Shown: positions 35,405-44,770, counted from the first letter of the stretch. The stretch: DNA of 64,000 nt from Peribacillus simplex (GCF_030123325.1 NZ_CP126106.1:4182001-4246000); one strand, 5' to 3'. Program-made: numbers and translations. The notes: generated by a model from the sequence alone, not told the origin.

Positions 35405-36342
35405 CATTCCGCTTTATTCAACTCTTCCATGTCGGCAAGGATATTATCCACTTCATCCCAAGAATGAATCGAAGCCCCAGCTGCAAGGGGGTGGCCTCCT
35501 CCGTTATATTTACGGGCAATCGTATTGATGATCGGTCCTTTAGAACGGAAACGGACTCTGATTTCTTTATCCTCTTCAATGAAAAAGACCCATGACTTAA
35601 CATTTTTAATCGAACCGAGCGAGGAAACGAGCTGAGATGCCTCAGATGTAGAAGCCTGGAACTGTTCAAGTATATCTTTTGTGATGATCATTTTCCCTGT
35701 GCCATATGGAAGGATTTCGAAATGCTGCAGCACATAGCCATTCAACCGGACTATGCTTTCCTCGACGTCATACATTTCCTGATATAACTGCGGGCGGGAG
35801 AACGAATAGTTGATCAATTCACTGGCATGGGCAAATGTCTTTTCAGTCGTATTCTGGAATAGGAAACGACCTGTATCGCCAACAATTCCTGCATATAGAA
35901 GGCGTGCCGCTTCATCACTCATCTTCAAGCCCTGTTCTTTACCGAACTGGTAAAACTCATAAATCATTTCACTTGTTGAACTTGCCGATGTATCGACCCA
36001 ACGCATATCCCCATATGGATCTTCATTAGGATGATGATCGATCTTAATCAGTTTATCACCCGTCGTGTACCTTGCATCACAAATCCGGTCCGTATTTGCG
36101 GTATCACAAACGATGACCAAGGCACCTTGATATGTTTCATCCGAAATCACATCGAGCCTTCTTAAATAATTCAATGACGGTTCTTCTTTCCCGACCGTAA
36201 AAATTCGCTTTTCGGGGAAAGATGCTTTCAGGATTTCCGCCAATCCCCCCTGTGAACCATAAGCGTCCGGATCTGGACGGACATGACGATGGAGAATGAT
36301 AGTATCATAACGCTTTATATCTGCTAATATTTCAGCTTTCAT
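35404..36342 (-). CDS. nrnA: NrnA, oligoribonuclease / pAp phosphatase
   Basis: A 312-aa DHH/DHHA1 phosphoesterase: RPDPDAYGSQGG, VCDTANTDR and DHHPNED in the N-terminal domain give the metal site, and GGGHPLAAGASI is the DHHA1 substrate-binding motif. The family degrades 2-5 nt RNAs and dephosphorylates pAp. Corresponds to B. subtilis ytqI/nrnA in the same position. The ATG follows AAGGGGAGATCTAT. Confidence 0.95.
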   Translation of the reverse strand: MKAEILADIKRYDTIILHRHVRPDPDAYGSQGGLAEILKASFPEKRIFTVGKEEPSLNYLRRLDVISDETYQGALVIVCDTANTDRICDARYTTGDKLIKIDHHPNEDPYGDMRWVDTSASSTSEMIYEFYQFGKEQGLKMSDEAARLLYAGIVGDTGRFLFQNTTEKTFAHASELINYSFSRPQLYQEMYDVEESIVRLNGYVLQHFEILPYGTGKMIITKDILEQFQASTSEASQLVSSLGSIKNVKSWVFFIEEDKEIRVRFRSKGPIINTIARKYNGGGHPLAAGASIHSWDEVDNILADMEELNKAE

Positions 36343-36510
36343 ATAGATCTCCCCTTAACATATGTATTATCGAGCCTTATAAAGATGATATATTTCATTT
36401 AATCAAAAAATTGGGGAAATAGGAAGACTCATCTTGTTTACTGTGGCATTCTCTTTCATTTCCCGCTACAATAAAAAGGTACATATGTTAAATTGGGGGA
36501 ATTACAAACG

Positions 36511-36813
36511 ATGCCTATTCTTGTCACCTTGATCGTTCTTTCGCTAGGGGTCTATCTGTTTTATAAAATCAAATCGGTCCGAACCAGGATGCCGATGGAG
36601 AAAAAGTGGATTTCAGGTAAGTCTTCCATTGCCCTTGGTGCGTTTGTCGCACTATTCGGAATCAATCAGCTTTTTCTGTTCCACACGACCATCACTTATA
36701 TCATTGCTGCCGTTTTCATCTTCGTTGGGCTATTCAGTATTTGGGGCGGCTATAAAATGTATAAATTTTATTTGCCGCATGCAATTGAAGAAGCTGCAAA
36801 TCAAAAAGGATAA
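36511..36813 (+). CDS. ytpI: YtpI, small membrane protein
   Basis: A 100-aa protein with three hydrophobic segments separated by short basic loops, same length and neighbourhood as B. subtilis YtpI, of unknown function. The ATG at 36511 follows GGGGGAATT; a TTG six codons upstream overlaps that site. Its stop codon lies inside the shared terminator with ytoI. Confidence 0.85.
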   Translation: MPILVTLIVLSLGVYLFYKIKSVRTRMPMEKKWISGKSSIALGAFVALFGINQLFLFHTTITYIIAAVFIFVGLFSIWGGYKMYKFYLPHAIEEAANQKG

Positions 36814-36835
36814 TCGAATTTCGATTATCCTTTTT
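36803..36835. terminator. Bidirectional terminator between ytpI and ytoI
   Basis: AAAAAGGATAATCGA and TCGATTATCCTTTTT, 15-bp perfect arms with a 3-nt loop. It overlaps the last codons of ytpI. Confidence 0.92.
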
Positions 36836-36840
36836 ATTTT

Positions 36841-38160
36841 TCATGATCGGTCCAGCAATTGGCAAGTCAACATCGCCTTGCCGACAAGTTTGCCTTGGTT
36901 AAACACCTCGACATCCACTTTTCCGAATTTACGTCCTACATCAAGGACACGCGGATGGATTTCAAGCGTACTGTCGATCTGGACTGGCTTGATGAAGTAG
37001 ATCGTCATGTTTTCCACGACCAGGTCACCGCGCTTATAGCTTCGAAGTGCACGGTTTGCCGAGTCGGTGACCAATGTCGTGAACACACCGCTTGAAATGG
37101 TTCCAAGGTAATTGGTCATCTGCGGAGTGACGCCATAGTTATACACTTCCTCGCCCTTGCCGCGATTCGAAGTCATCACAAGCTGGCTTGTGATCGTATC
37201 GTCGATCGTTTCGCCGACCTGCGGCTGCCTTTGACTCATTTGCAGTGCCTTCAGCACATCCTGCCTGCTCACGATTCCCTTTAGGATATTACTGTCATTC
37301 ACGACCGGGATTAACTCAATCCCTTCCCAAACCATCATATGTGCAGAAGATGCCACACTCATTTTATCGCCTACGGTCATCGGGTTTTTCGTCATAACCT
37401 TATCAATGAGCGTCAGCTCTTCCTGTCCGATGATATCTTTTGATGTGACCATTCCTTGAACCTTCATATTATCATCGACAACAGGGAAACGGCTATGCCC
37501 GGATTCCTGATTCAGTTCATGCCAAGTCTGAACCCGGTCACCCACAGTCAAAAAGGTCGTTTCCTGTACGGGTGTCAAAATATCTTCCACCAGCAAGATT
37601 TCCTTTTTGATCAATTGGTCATAAATCGCCCGATTGATCATCGTTGCGACGGTAAACGTATCGTAACTCGTTGAGATGACTGGCATCTCCAATTCATCGG
37701 CTAACCTTTTAACGGGCTCTTCCGTATCGAATCCCCCGGTGATCAGCACCGCTGCACCCGCTTTTAACGCGTGCTCGTGGGCCTGTGTACGGTTCCCGAC
37801 GATCAGCAGGTTTCCTGCCCCTGTATATCTCATCATGGCATCCAGCTTCATCGCCCCGATGACGAATTTATTTAAAGTCTTATGAAGTCCCGTTTTCCCA
37901 CCAAGAACTTGTCCGTCAACAATATTGACTACTTCTGCGAAAGTGAGCTTTTCAATATTCTCTTTTTTCTTTTTCTCAATACGGATCGTGCCTACCCGCT
38001 CAATCGAGCTCACGTAGCCCTGGTTCTCCGCCTCTTTAATTGCCCGGTATGCCGTACCTTCACTAACATTCAATGCTTTCGCAATTTGACGGACGGAAAT
38101 CTTTTCGCCAACAGGGAGCCCATCGATATGTTTTAATATTTGTTCATGCTTTGTAGCCAA
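36841..38160 (-). CDS. ytoI: YtoI, HTH-DRTGG-CBS-hotdog regulator
   Basis: A 439-aa multidomain protein: an N-terminal helix-turn-helix (residues about 10-55, VRQIAKALNVSEGTAYRAI), a DRTGG domain (about 65-170), two CBS repeats (about 185-310) and a C-terminal hotdog domain (about 325-435). The layout implies a transcription factor sensing nucleotide and acyl-type ligands; the targets are unknown. The TTG at 38160 (ATKHEQILKHI) has GGGTG 6 nt upstream and gives the B. subtilis length; a longer ATG start at 38196 would lie within the likely -10 box (TATAAT next to it). Confidence 0.9.
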   Translation of the reverse strand: MATKHEQILKHIDGLPVGEKISVRQIAKALNVSEGTAYRAIKEAENQGYVSSIERVGTIRIEKKKKENIEKLTFAEVVNIVDGQVLGGKTGLHKTLNKFVIGAMKLDAMMRYTGAGNLLIVGNRTQAHEHALKAGAAVLITGGFDTEEPVKRLADELEMPVISTSYDTFTVATMINRAIYDQLIKKEILLVEDILTPVQETTFLTVGDRVQTWHELNQESGHSRFPVVDDNMKVQGMVTSKDIIGQEELTLIDKVMTKNPMTVGDKMSVASSAHMMVWEGIELIPVVNDSNILKGIVSRQDVLKALQMSQRQPQVGETIDDTITSQLVMTSNRGKGEEVYNYGVTPQMTNYLGTISSGVFTTLVTDSANRALRSYKRGDLVVENMTIYFIKPVQIDSTLEIHPRVLDVGRKFGKVDVEVFNQGKLVGKAMLTCQLLDRS

Positions 38161-38231
38161 GCGCTTCACCCTTTTCACGGTATTCCTATTCTCCATTATA
38201 AGGTCAAAGAGCCTAGTTTATCAAACAACTA

Positions 38232-38456
38232 CTAGTATTGGCGCAACCTTTTGTATTCCTGCTTGCGTTTTACCTTTTGTTTCTTAGGAGAATATAGTAT
38301 GCCCGTCAAGTTTCCAGCCACCGCCAACAATGCAAACAACAGCCAAGATCCAGCAAACAGGCTCTCCAGACCGCCACTTTCCAACGACAAACGCGGCACG
38401 GCATAATACAGCATCACACCGCATAAAAGCAAACACAGCAATAATCTCTGTTTCAT
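38232..38456 (-). CDS. Small membrane protein, unknown function
   Basis: A 74-aa protein with two hydrophobic segments (residues about 3-20 and 36-55) and a strongly basic C-terminal tail (KKQKVKRKQEYKRL). The ATG is preceded by a strong GGGGGG ribosome-binding site at 5-6 nt spacing, which supports a real gene. It lies 72 bp upstream of ytoI in the same direction. No family recognised with confidence. Confidence 0.7.
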   Translation of the reverse strand: MKQRLLLCLLLCGVMLYYAVPRLSLESGGLESLFAGSWLLFALLAVAGNLTGILYSPKKQKVKRKQEYKRLRQY

Positions 38457-38600
38457 CCAATCCCCCCTTTTTTTTCATCTATTCATTTTATGCCTGCGAA
38501 AGGAAAAAAGACTTAGCTGTTGAGCGAGAGTTTACTTTCAGATAGATTCACTTTGTATGGATACTTTTTTCATAAAAGAGGGGTGCATTTACTCGATATA

Positions 38601-38957
38601 CATAAGGAGGGATTAGTTTTGTTAAGCATACCAATTCAATAATAGTTGCTTTGAGCGCCCTAACTATAGCTGGATGTTCCGAAGCAGGTACTAAAGTGGC
38701 AGTCAATGGAGAGGAAAATGATTCTAAACAGACAGATAATAAAGAAGTGTCAGAAATAAAAGATGAAGATTAGAAAAGAAACTCACTGTACGAGGTAGTT
38801 TACAAGGAAAACAGGAAGCAGTAGTATTGGTAAAACACCAATCATCACTTGGTCCACAGCGGTGCAGACAAACGCACCAACAACCACGACTTTCCCATGC
38901 AGTAGATTTTGGAAACTGGACGCTATCTCGATAATGAGATATACGGAAGTGTATATG
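38601..38957 (+). pseudogene. Decayed lipoprotein gene
   Basis: AGGAGGG at 38605-38611 is followed 7 nt later by TTG (38619), but that frame stops after seven codons. The neighbouring frame (38621-38773) reads a lipoprotein signal, IIVALSALTIAGCSEAG, then a hydrophilic tail ending at TAG. Beyond it the same frame continues with protein-like stretches (NHHLVHSGADKRTNNHDF, ETGRYLDNEIYGSVYVK) broken by several stops. Best explained by a one-base deletion after the start codon plus later nonsense changes. Parent family not recognised. Confidence 0.55.
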
Positions 38958-39127
38958 TAAAATAATGAACTTGACTTATTTTCCTAAAGTTCTCCTTTTC
39001 TAATAAAAAACTAAAAAGACTTTAGTAAAGGCGGATATAACTAATTGTTAAGTCTTAATGGTGAAAGATACAGTCAACTTACAAACCTTCCAAAACTGAG
39101 GGCAATTGGGTTTCTCTCTTAGTTTTA

Positions 39128-39275
39128 ATGCAGAGTTGATTGGAACGGAAGGTGCGAGACTCCTGCGGGAATGCGAGTCCAAGGGAGACCCCGCAGGCGC
39201 ATAAGCGCCAAGGAGGCTCCCGGACCGCCCGCGGAAAGCGAGTGCCTGCAGTGGAAAGAAACGGTCAAATTTTAC
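39128..39275. repeat. GC-rich Bacillaceae intergenic repeat element
   Basis: A patch much richer in G+C than its surroundings, with the characteristic words GTGCGAGACTCCTGCGGGA, GGGAGACCCCGCAGGCGC, AAGCGCCAAGGAGGCT and CGCCCGCGGAAAGCGAGTG. It resembles a dispersed non-coding repeat recalled from many Bacillus-group genomes. Several arms can pair (CCTGCGGG with CCCCGCAGG; GGCGC with GCGCC), so it could fold as RNA or cruciform. Only one copy is in this window, so its repetitive nature is from memory. Confidence 0.7.
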
Positions 39276-39280
39276 AACCT

Positions 39281-39330
39281 AAAAAAAACTGTCGACACAC
39301 TCCATTATCATCGAGCTTATCTATAGTCTG
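39281..39330 (-). terminator. Possible ytkL terminator / repeat tail
   Basis: An imperfect inverted repeat (ACTGTCGACA...; ...TATAGT) followed on the minus strand by eight T. It adjoins the GC-rich repeat and could belong to it. A further GC-rich stretch at 39330-39357 lies before the ytkL stop. Confidence 0.4.
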
Positions 39331-39359
39331 ACGGAAGCCCCCGCAGGCTCCCGCTCCTA

Positions 39360-40040
39360 TTAAAAATCTATTTCATCCCCGGCTTCCATGATCAGTCCAT
39401 TTCCCTCTTCAAGCAAGTCGATGAATTTGTCAGGATCCTGTTTGATGACAGGGAAAGTATTGTAATGAATCGGCACGACTTGTTTGGCTTGAAGGAATTT
39501 CGCAGCAAGTGCCGCATCTTCAGGGCCCATGGTATAATTGTCGCCGATTGGCAAGAACGCCAAGTCAATCGGATGTCGCTCCCCGATCAGTTTCATATCG
39601 GAAAATACCGCTGTATCCCCTGCATGGTAGATCGTTTTCCCATCTATCATAAGCAATATGCCAGCAGGCATTCCTAAATAAATGATTTGCCCCTCTCCGT
39701 TATTGAATCCCGTTCCATGGAAAGCTGGCGTCAGTTTCACTTTTCCAAAATCGAACTCGAAAGCCCCGCCGATGCTCATCCCGTGGGTCCTAACCCCTTG
39801 AGCACCCAGGTAGTCGGCAATCTCAGCAATGCCGATGACAAGTGCATCATGCCTTTTGGCCAATTCAACCGTATCACCGACGTGGTCATTATGGCCATGT
39901 GTTAAGATGATCACATCCGGTTTCACATCTTCTACCTTCAAATCGGTCAATTCGTTTCCAGTAATGAATGGATCGATTAAAATCGTTTTACCATTCGTTT
40001 CGACTTTTACAACTGCATGTCCATGAAAAGATACTTTCAT
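39360..40040 (-). CDS. ytkL: YtkL, metallo-beta-lactamase-fold hydrolase (UPF0173)
   Basis: A 226-aa metal-dependent hydrolase of the UPF0173 group. The HGHNDHVGD motif gives the HxHxDH metal site; further ligands are His of FHGTGF-type segment, Asp in HAGDTAVFSD and His of VPIHYNTFPVI. The substrate is unknown. The ATG at 40040 follows GGGAG; nine upstream codons remain open without a ribosome-binding site. Divergent from the Xaa-Pro peptidase gene. Confidence 0.9.
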   Translation of the reverse strand: MKVSFHGHAVVKVETNGKTILIDPFITGNELTDLKVEDVKPDVIILTHGHNDHVGDTVELAKRHDALVIGIAEIADYLGAQGVRTHGMSIGGAFEFDFGKVKLTPAFHGTGFNNGEGQIIYLGMPAGILLMIDGKTIYHAGDTAVFSDMKLIGERHPIDLAFLPIGDNYTMGPEDAALAAKFLQAKQVVPIHYNTFPVIKQDPDKFIDLLEEGNGLIMEAGDEIDF

Positions 40041-40160
40041 TTTTGATGCTCCCTTCCCAATACCCACTAATTTTTTTAAGTAGCTTTCTTAGGCCTTTCC
40101 CATTTACTATACTTTTAAATATTGCTATGGTAATTATATCTTATTAATGGAGGTATCGTC

Positions 40161-41258
40161 ATGAATGAACGTTTGACAGAACTACAAAATTGGCTGCAGG
40201 CCAATGAGGCTGAAGTCGCTTTACTTACATCTACAGAGAGCATCTTCTATTTGAGCGGTTTTTATAGTGATCCTCATGAAAGACTGCTAGCACTTGCCAT
40301 TTTTGCAAATGCCGACCCATTCCTTGTCTGCCCGCAGATGGAAGTCCCGGATGCTAAACAGGCTGGATGGGCTGGAGATATCATCGGCTACACCGATATT
40401 GAAAATCCTTGGGAAAAAGTTAAGCAAGCAGTGAAGAATCGCGGGTTGACCATTAATACAATGGCCATTGAAAAAGAGCATATGAATGTAGAACGTTATG
40501 AAAAAGTCCAACAATACTTCGGAGCACCAAATCTCGTTTCCGCAGAAGAAAAACTTCAAAGGATGCGAATGATCAAATCGGAAGATGAAATGGTCAAAAT
40601 CCGTGAAGCATGCCGACTTGCCGACTTTGCGATCGAAGTGGGTGTCAGCCAAATTCATGAGGGTAAAACGGAAATGGAAATCCTTGCAGCGATAGAATAC
40701 GAGTTGAAAAAGGCAGGCGTCAGCCAAATGTCTTTTTCAACCATGGTCCTGACTGGTAAAAATGGCGCTTCCCCACATGGCACACCCGGTAATACGAAGG
40801 TTCAGCGCGGCGACCTTGTCCTATTTGACCTGGGCGTCGTTCATGAAGGGTACTGCTCTGACATCACTAGAACGGTTGCTTACGGGGATATCAATGATAA
40901 ACAGGCAGAAATATATGATACTGTACTTAGAGCCCAAGAAGCTGCCGTTGCAGCCAGTAAACCTGGTGTATCCTGTTCCGAGATAGACTTGACTGCCAGA
41001 AACATCATCAGGAATAAAGGATACGGTGATTTCTTCCCGCACAGGCTCGGCCACGGACTTGGGATCAGCGTCCATGAGTATCCATCCTTGACTGAAACGA
41101 ACTCCCTCGAACTTCAATCCGGAATGGTTTATACCATCGAACCTGGCATATATGTTCCGAATGTTGCCGGCGTAAGGATTGAAGATGATCTACTGATCAC
41201 CGATACCGGCTGTGAAGTTTTGACCAAATTCCCTAAGAGCCTGCAAATCATAAAGTGA
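40161..41258 (+). CDS. Xaa-Pro peptidase, M24B family
   Basis: A 365-aa cytosolic metallopeptidase. Residues 1 to about 130 form the creatinase-like N-domain; the pita-bread catalytic domain carries the dimetal ligands: two Asp in FDLGVVHEGYCSDITRT, His in HRLGHGLGISVHEYP, and two Glu in YTIEPGIYVP and VRIEDD. It cleaves X-Pro bonds in short peptides. GGAGG stands 7 nt before the ATG. It is a monocistronic plus-strand gene with its own terminator. Resembles B. subtilis YkvY/YqhT and PepQ; not assigned to one. Confidence 0.92.
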   Translation: MNERLTELQNWLQANEAEVALLTSTESIFYLSGFYSDPHERLLALAIFANADPFLVCPQMEVPDAKQAGWAGDIIGYTDIENPWEKVKQAVKNRGLTINTMAIEKEHMNVERYEKVQQYFGAPNLVSAEEKLQRMRMIKSEDEMVKIREACRLADFAIEVGVSQIHEGKTEMEILAAIEYELKKAGVSQMSFSTMVLTGKNGASPHGTPGNTKVQRGDLVLFDLGVVHEGYCSDITRTVAYGDINDKQAEIYDTVLRAQEAAVAASKPGVSCSEIDLTARNIIRNKGYGDFFPHRLGHGLGISVHEYPSLTETNSLELQSGMVYTIEPGIYVPNVAGVRIEDDLLITDTGCEVLTKFPKSLQIIK

Positions 41259-41688
41259 TAATGTCTTAACCATTTAATAGATCGAACCCCGGATACCCCC
41301 GCCTTCTTTTAAGACGGGGGTATCTATTATTCAAAATTCATTTCAACTAATCGGTCCGAACCAGATATCTTCTTGTGGTGAACCTTGATTCGCCTTCATT
41401 TACCCCTGACATAACCACACTATAATGGAAGAGAAAAGCCAAGGCTTGAAATGATTATAAATCTAATCCTTTTATTATGCTGATCTCAAGAATATTAAAC
41501 TATGCATTATATTTATACGTGCTTTTGCATGCTTTGATATAATCATTTATTTTTTTCACATCACTTAAAATGGTTAGAATCTTTTTCCAGATCATTGGCT
41601 AAAACATTCGCTAATTTGTTACAATTGAAATCGGATCCATCAGGTAAACCATAGTATAATAGGAATATAATAGAAGGAGGAGATTCAC
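41259..41688. other. Intergenic region between peptidase and usp genes
   Basis: A 430-bp gap with the peptidase terminator (41292-41328), then AT-rich sequence with TATAAT boxes at 41538-41543 and 41655-41660. No open frame with a ribosome-binding site is seen. The second TATAAT, 29 bp before the usp start, may be its -10. Confidence 0.5.
41292..41328 (+). terminator. Terminator of the Xaa-Pro peptidase gene
   Basis: GATACCCCCG.CTT pairs with AAG.CGGGGGTATC, followed by a T-rich tract. Confidence 0.85.
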
Positions 41689-42132
41689 TTGAATAGTATA
41701 GATTATAAAAATATTCTTGTAGCAGTGGACGGTTCGGAAGAAGCAGAGTGGGCCCTAAAAAAGGCAATCTATTTAGCAAAACTCAGTGACGCTACCCTTG
41801 TGCTCACACATATCGTGGATACAAGGAATTTCCCTACTGTCGAAGCTTATGATATGACTATCCGTGATCACTCTGAAACCTTTGCCAATGAGCTTTTGGA
41901 CAAGTATAAAACGGAAGCCATTGCATCCGGGATTGTAAAGGTCCAAACAGAAGTTGCATATGGTTCCCCTAAAGTTCAAATTCCAAGGGATTTAGCGAAA
42001 AAGCATTCGATCGATTTAATTGTATGCGGTGCAACGGGCCTTAACGCAGTCGAACGTTTTCTTATCGGCAGCGTGTCGGAAGGCATCGTTCGCCATTCCA
42101 ACTGTGATGTAATGGTCGTGCGTACGAATTGA
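41689..42132 (+). CDS. Universal stress protein (UspA family)
   Basis: A 147-aa single-domain Usp protein: it starts YKNILVAVDGSEEAEWAL and has the ATP-binding G-2x-G-9x-G(S/T) motif in GATGLNAVERFLIGSVSEGI. The TTG start is supported by AGGAGGAG 8 nt upstream. Monocistronic, with a symmetrical terminator shared with argH. Confidence 0.93.
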   Translation: MNSIDYKNILVAVDGSEEAEWALKKAIYLAKLSDATLVLTHIVDTRNFPTVEAYDMTIRDHSETFANELLDKYKTEAIASGIVKVQTEVAYGSPKVQIPRDLAKKHSIDLIVCGATGLNAVERFLIGSVSEGIVRHSNCDVMVVRTN

Positions 42133-42147
42133 TAAAAGAAAATGATA

Positions 42148-42184
42148 TAAAAAGCTCGTTCGCCAAATTGGTGAACGAGCTTTT
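42148..42184. terminator. Bidirectional terminator between usp and argH
   Basis: AAAAGCTCGTTC and GAACGAGCTTTT, 12-bp arms, T runs on both strands. Confidence 0.9.
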
Positions 42185-42188
42185 CCCG

Positions 42189-43568
42189 TTATTCACTTAC
42201 CAGTTTTTCCGCCTTTTCAATCGCAAGCAAGACTTGGGCAAAACCCGTACCGCCCGCACTGTTACGGCGTTTAACTGCTTCATAAGGATTTAATGCATCA
42301 TAAATATCCTGTTCAAACAACTCGGAAGCTTCCTGGAATTGTTCCATGCTTAGGTCCACTAAATAGCAGCCATTCTGGACACAGAACAATACAAGCTTCC
42401 CGACCACTTCGTGCGCCTTACGGAAAGGCATACCCTTAGAAGCTAGGTAATCAGCTAATTCCGTCGCATTCGAGAAGTCATTTTTTGTTGCTTTTTCCAT
42501 TACGTCCGTTTTCACTTTCATCGTAGAGATCATGCCGGCAAATATCTTCAGTGAACCAACAATGGTCTTAACCGTATCAAAAACGCCTTCTTTATCTTCT
42601 TGCATATCTTTGTTATAAGCAAGCGGCAGTCCTTTCAAAACAGTCAATAACCCCGTTAGGTTCCCATAAACCCGTCCTGTTTTACCACGGATCAATTCCG
42701 CCATATCAGGGTTTTTCTTTTGCGGCATGATGCTGCTTCCCGTGGAAAACGCATCATCCAATTCAATGAATTGGAATTCCTGGCTTGACCAGAGAATGAT
42801 TTCTTCGCTGAAACGGGATAAATGCATCATCATTGTCGCACTGTTGCTCATGAATTCAATGGCAAAATCACGATCACTCACCGCATCAAGGCTGTTTTCG
42901 TAAATCCCATCAAACCCCAAGAGTTCCGCACTGAGAACACGGTCAATCGGGAAAGTCGTCCCAGCTAATGCCCCGGCACCCAATGGAGAGATATTGATCC
43001 TTTTGAAACTCTCGGTGAAGCGCTGCTTATCACGCTCAAGCATCCAAAAATAAGCCATTAAATGGTGGGCAAATGAAATGGGCTGCGCACGCTGCAAATG
43101 TGTATAACCAGGAATTAGTGTTTCCACATTTTTCTTGGATTGTCCCAAAATCGCCATTTGCAAATCATTGATGAGTTCCAGAATCACTTTCGTTTGGTTC
43201 CGCATATACAGATGAAGGTCGGTTGCAACTTGGTCATTACGGCTTCTTCCTGTATGAAGCTTTCCGCCAACTGGACCGATTTCGCTTATTAGCATACTTT
43301 CCAGGTTAAGATGGATATCTTCCATCTCAACCTTAAAAGTCAATTCACCCTTCTCAGCTTTTTCCTGTAAACTTTTCAGACCCGTAATGATCTGATCCGC
43401 ATCTTCTTCAGGTAAAATGCTGCATTTCTTTAACATGGTTACATGAGCTAAACTCCCTTGAATATCTTCAAGGACAAGTTCCTGGTCAAAGGATATGGAA
43501 GCTCCAAACTCATCTACCCATTCTTCGGCAGATTTCGTGAATCTTCCTCCCCAAAGCTTGCTGCTCAC
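42189..43568 (-). CDS. argH: ArgH, argininosuccinate lyase
   Basis: A 459-aa fumarase-superfamily lyase, last step of arginine synthesis. Motifs: LWGGRFTKSAEEWVDEFGAS, HTGRSRNDQVATD, catalytic-His segment TPGYTHLQ-like IPGYTHLQRAQP, and signature GSSIMPQKKNPD. It starts with GTG overlapping the argG stop (GTGA), so it is translationally coupled. Confidence 0.98.
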   Translation of the reverse strand: MSSKLWGGRFTKSAEEWVDEFGASISFDQELVLEDIQGSLAHVTMLKKCSILPEEDADQIITGLKSLQEKAEKGELTFKVEMEDIHLNLESMLISEIGPVGGKLHTGRSRNDQVATDLHLYMRNQTKVILELINDLQMAILGQSKKNVETLIPGYTHLQRAQPISFAHHLMAYFWMLERDKQRFTESFKRINISPLGAGALAGTTFPIDRVLSAELLGFDGIYENSLDAVSDRDFAIEFMSNSATMMMHLSRFSEEIILWSSQEFQFIELDDAFSTGSSIMPQKKNPDMAELIRGKTGRVYGNLTGLLTVLKGLPLAYNKDMQEDKEGVFDTVKTIVGSLKIFAGMISTMKVKTDVMEKATKNDFSNATELADYLASKGMPFRKAHEVVGKLVLFCVQNGCYLVDLSMEQFQEASELFEQDIYDALNPYEAVKRRNSAGGTGFAQVLLAIEKAEKLVSE

Positions 43569-44770
43569 ACTGTCACCTTCTTGTTATTGACCATGCTGTT
43601 CACTTTCGTTGGAAGTCCCCATAATTTAATGAATCCAACTGCTGCATCATGATCGAATTCGTCAGCTTTTGTATAAGTGGCCAATTTTTCATCATATAGG
43701 GAGTACTCGGATTTTCTTCCTTCAACAATCGCATGACCTTTGAATAGTTTCACACGGACCGTACCGGTTACATTCACTTGTGTTTCTTTCAGGAATGCAG
43801 CCAAAGCTTTTTGAAGCGGAGAGAACCAAAGTCCTTCATAAATCAATTCAGTCATTTTCTTCTCGATCACCGGTTTGAAGTGAGCCAATTCTTTTACAAG
43901 CGTGATATCTTCAAGTTCTTTGTGTGCAGCTATCAATGTCATCGCACCAGGAGCTTCATAGACTTCACGGGATTTGATTCCTACTAATCTATTTTCAACG
44001 TGATCGATACGTCCAACTCCGTGCTTGCCGGCAATTTGATTCAACTCGACGATCAGATCAGCCAATTTATAGTTTTTATCATTCAATGTAACCGGCACAC
44101 CTTGTTCAAAGCCAATTTCAATGATATCAGCAGTATCTGGCGTACTTTCAAGGCTTGCAGTCAAATCATATGCCTCTTCCGGCGGAGCTGCCCATGGATC
44201 TTCCAGGATTCCACATTCGTTACTTCTTCCCCAAAGGTTTTGGTCAATCGAGAATGGACTCGCCATGCCAATCGGAACGGGAATGCCATTTTTCGCTGCA
44301 TATTCAATCTCCTCTTCACGAGACCATTTCCAGTCACGAACAGGTGCAAGAACTTGCAAATTAGGGTTCAATGCAGAGATGGAAACTTCGAAACGCACTT
44401 GGTCATTTCCTTTTCCCGTACAACCGTGCGCAACGGCTACCGCGTTTTCCGCTTCAGCCACTTCCACTAATTTCTTCGCGATCAGCGGACGTGATAAAGC
44501 TGATACCAATGGATATTTCCCTTCATACAAAGTATGTGCCTGAAGAGCCGTCAATGCGAATTCATCCGCGAATTCGTCCTTCGCATCAATGACATAGGAA
44601 CTTACCGCACCAACAGTGATCGCTTTTTCTTTAATGAAGTCCAAATCTTTCCCTTCACCGACATCCAAGCAGCATGCCACAACTTCGTACCCTTGATCTT
44701 GTAACCATTTAATTGCAACGGAAGTATCCAAACCTCCGGAATATGCTAAAACAACTTTTTGATTATTCAT
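43565..44770 (-). CDS. argG: ArgG, argininosuccinate synthase
   Basis: A 401-aa ATP-dependent ligase joining citrulline and aspartate. It has the ATP PP-loop AYSGGLDTSV and VAHGCTGKGNDQVRFE; FEQGVPVTLN and KSREVYEAPGA are also typical. The ATG at 44770 lies 8 nt after AAAGGA; one two codons upstream and another in the ARG box (44803) are less likely. Two ArgR/AhrC boxes lie just upstream. Confidence 0.98.
   Translation of the reverse strand: MNNQKVVLAYSGGLDTSVAIKWLQDQGYEVVACCLDVGEGKDLDFIKEKAITVGAVSSYVIDAKDEFADEFALTALQAHTLYEGKYPLVSALSRPLIAKKLVEVAEAENAVAVAHGCTGKGNDQVRFEVSISALNPNLQVLAPVRDWKWSREEEIEYAAKNGIPVPIGMASPFSIDQNLWGRSNECGILEDPWAAPPEEAYDLTASLESTPDTADIIEIGFEQGVPVTLNDKNYKLADLIVELNQIAGKHGVGRIDHVENRLVGIKSREVYEAPGAMTLIAAHKELEDITLVKELAHFKPVIEKKMTELIYEGLWFSPLQKALAAFLKETQVNVTGTVRVKLFKGHAIVEGRKSEYSLYDEKLATYTKADEFDHDAAVGFIKLWGLPTKVNSMVNNKKVTV

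Noticed and set aside
39140..39331. 63-codon plus-strand frame over the GC-rich repeat
   Set aside because: Lies entirely in a structured non-coding repeat; low-complexity translation and no ribosome-binding site.
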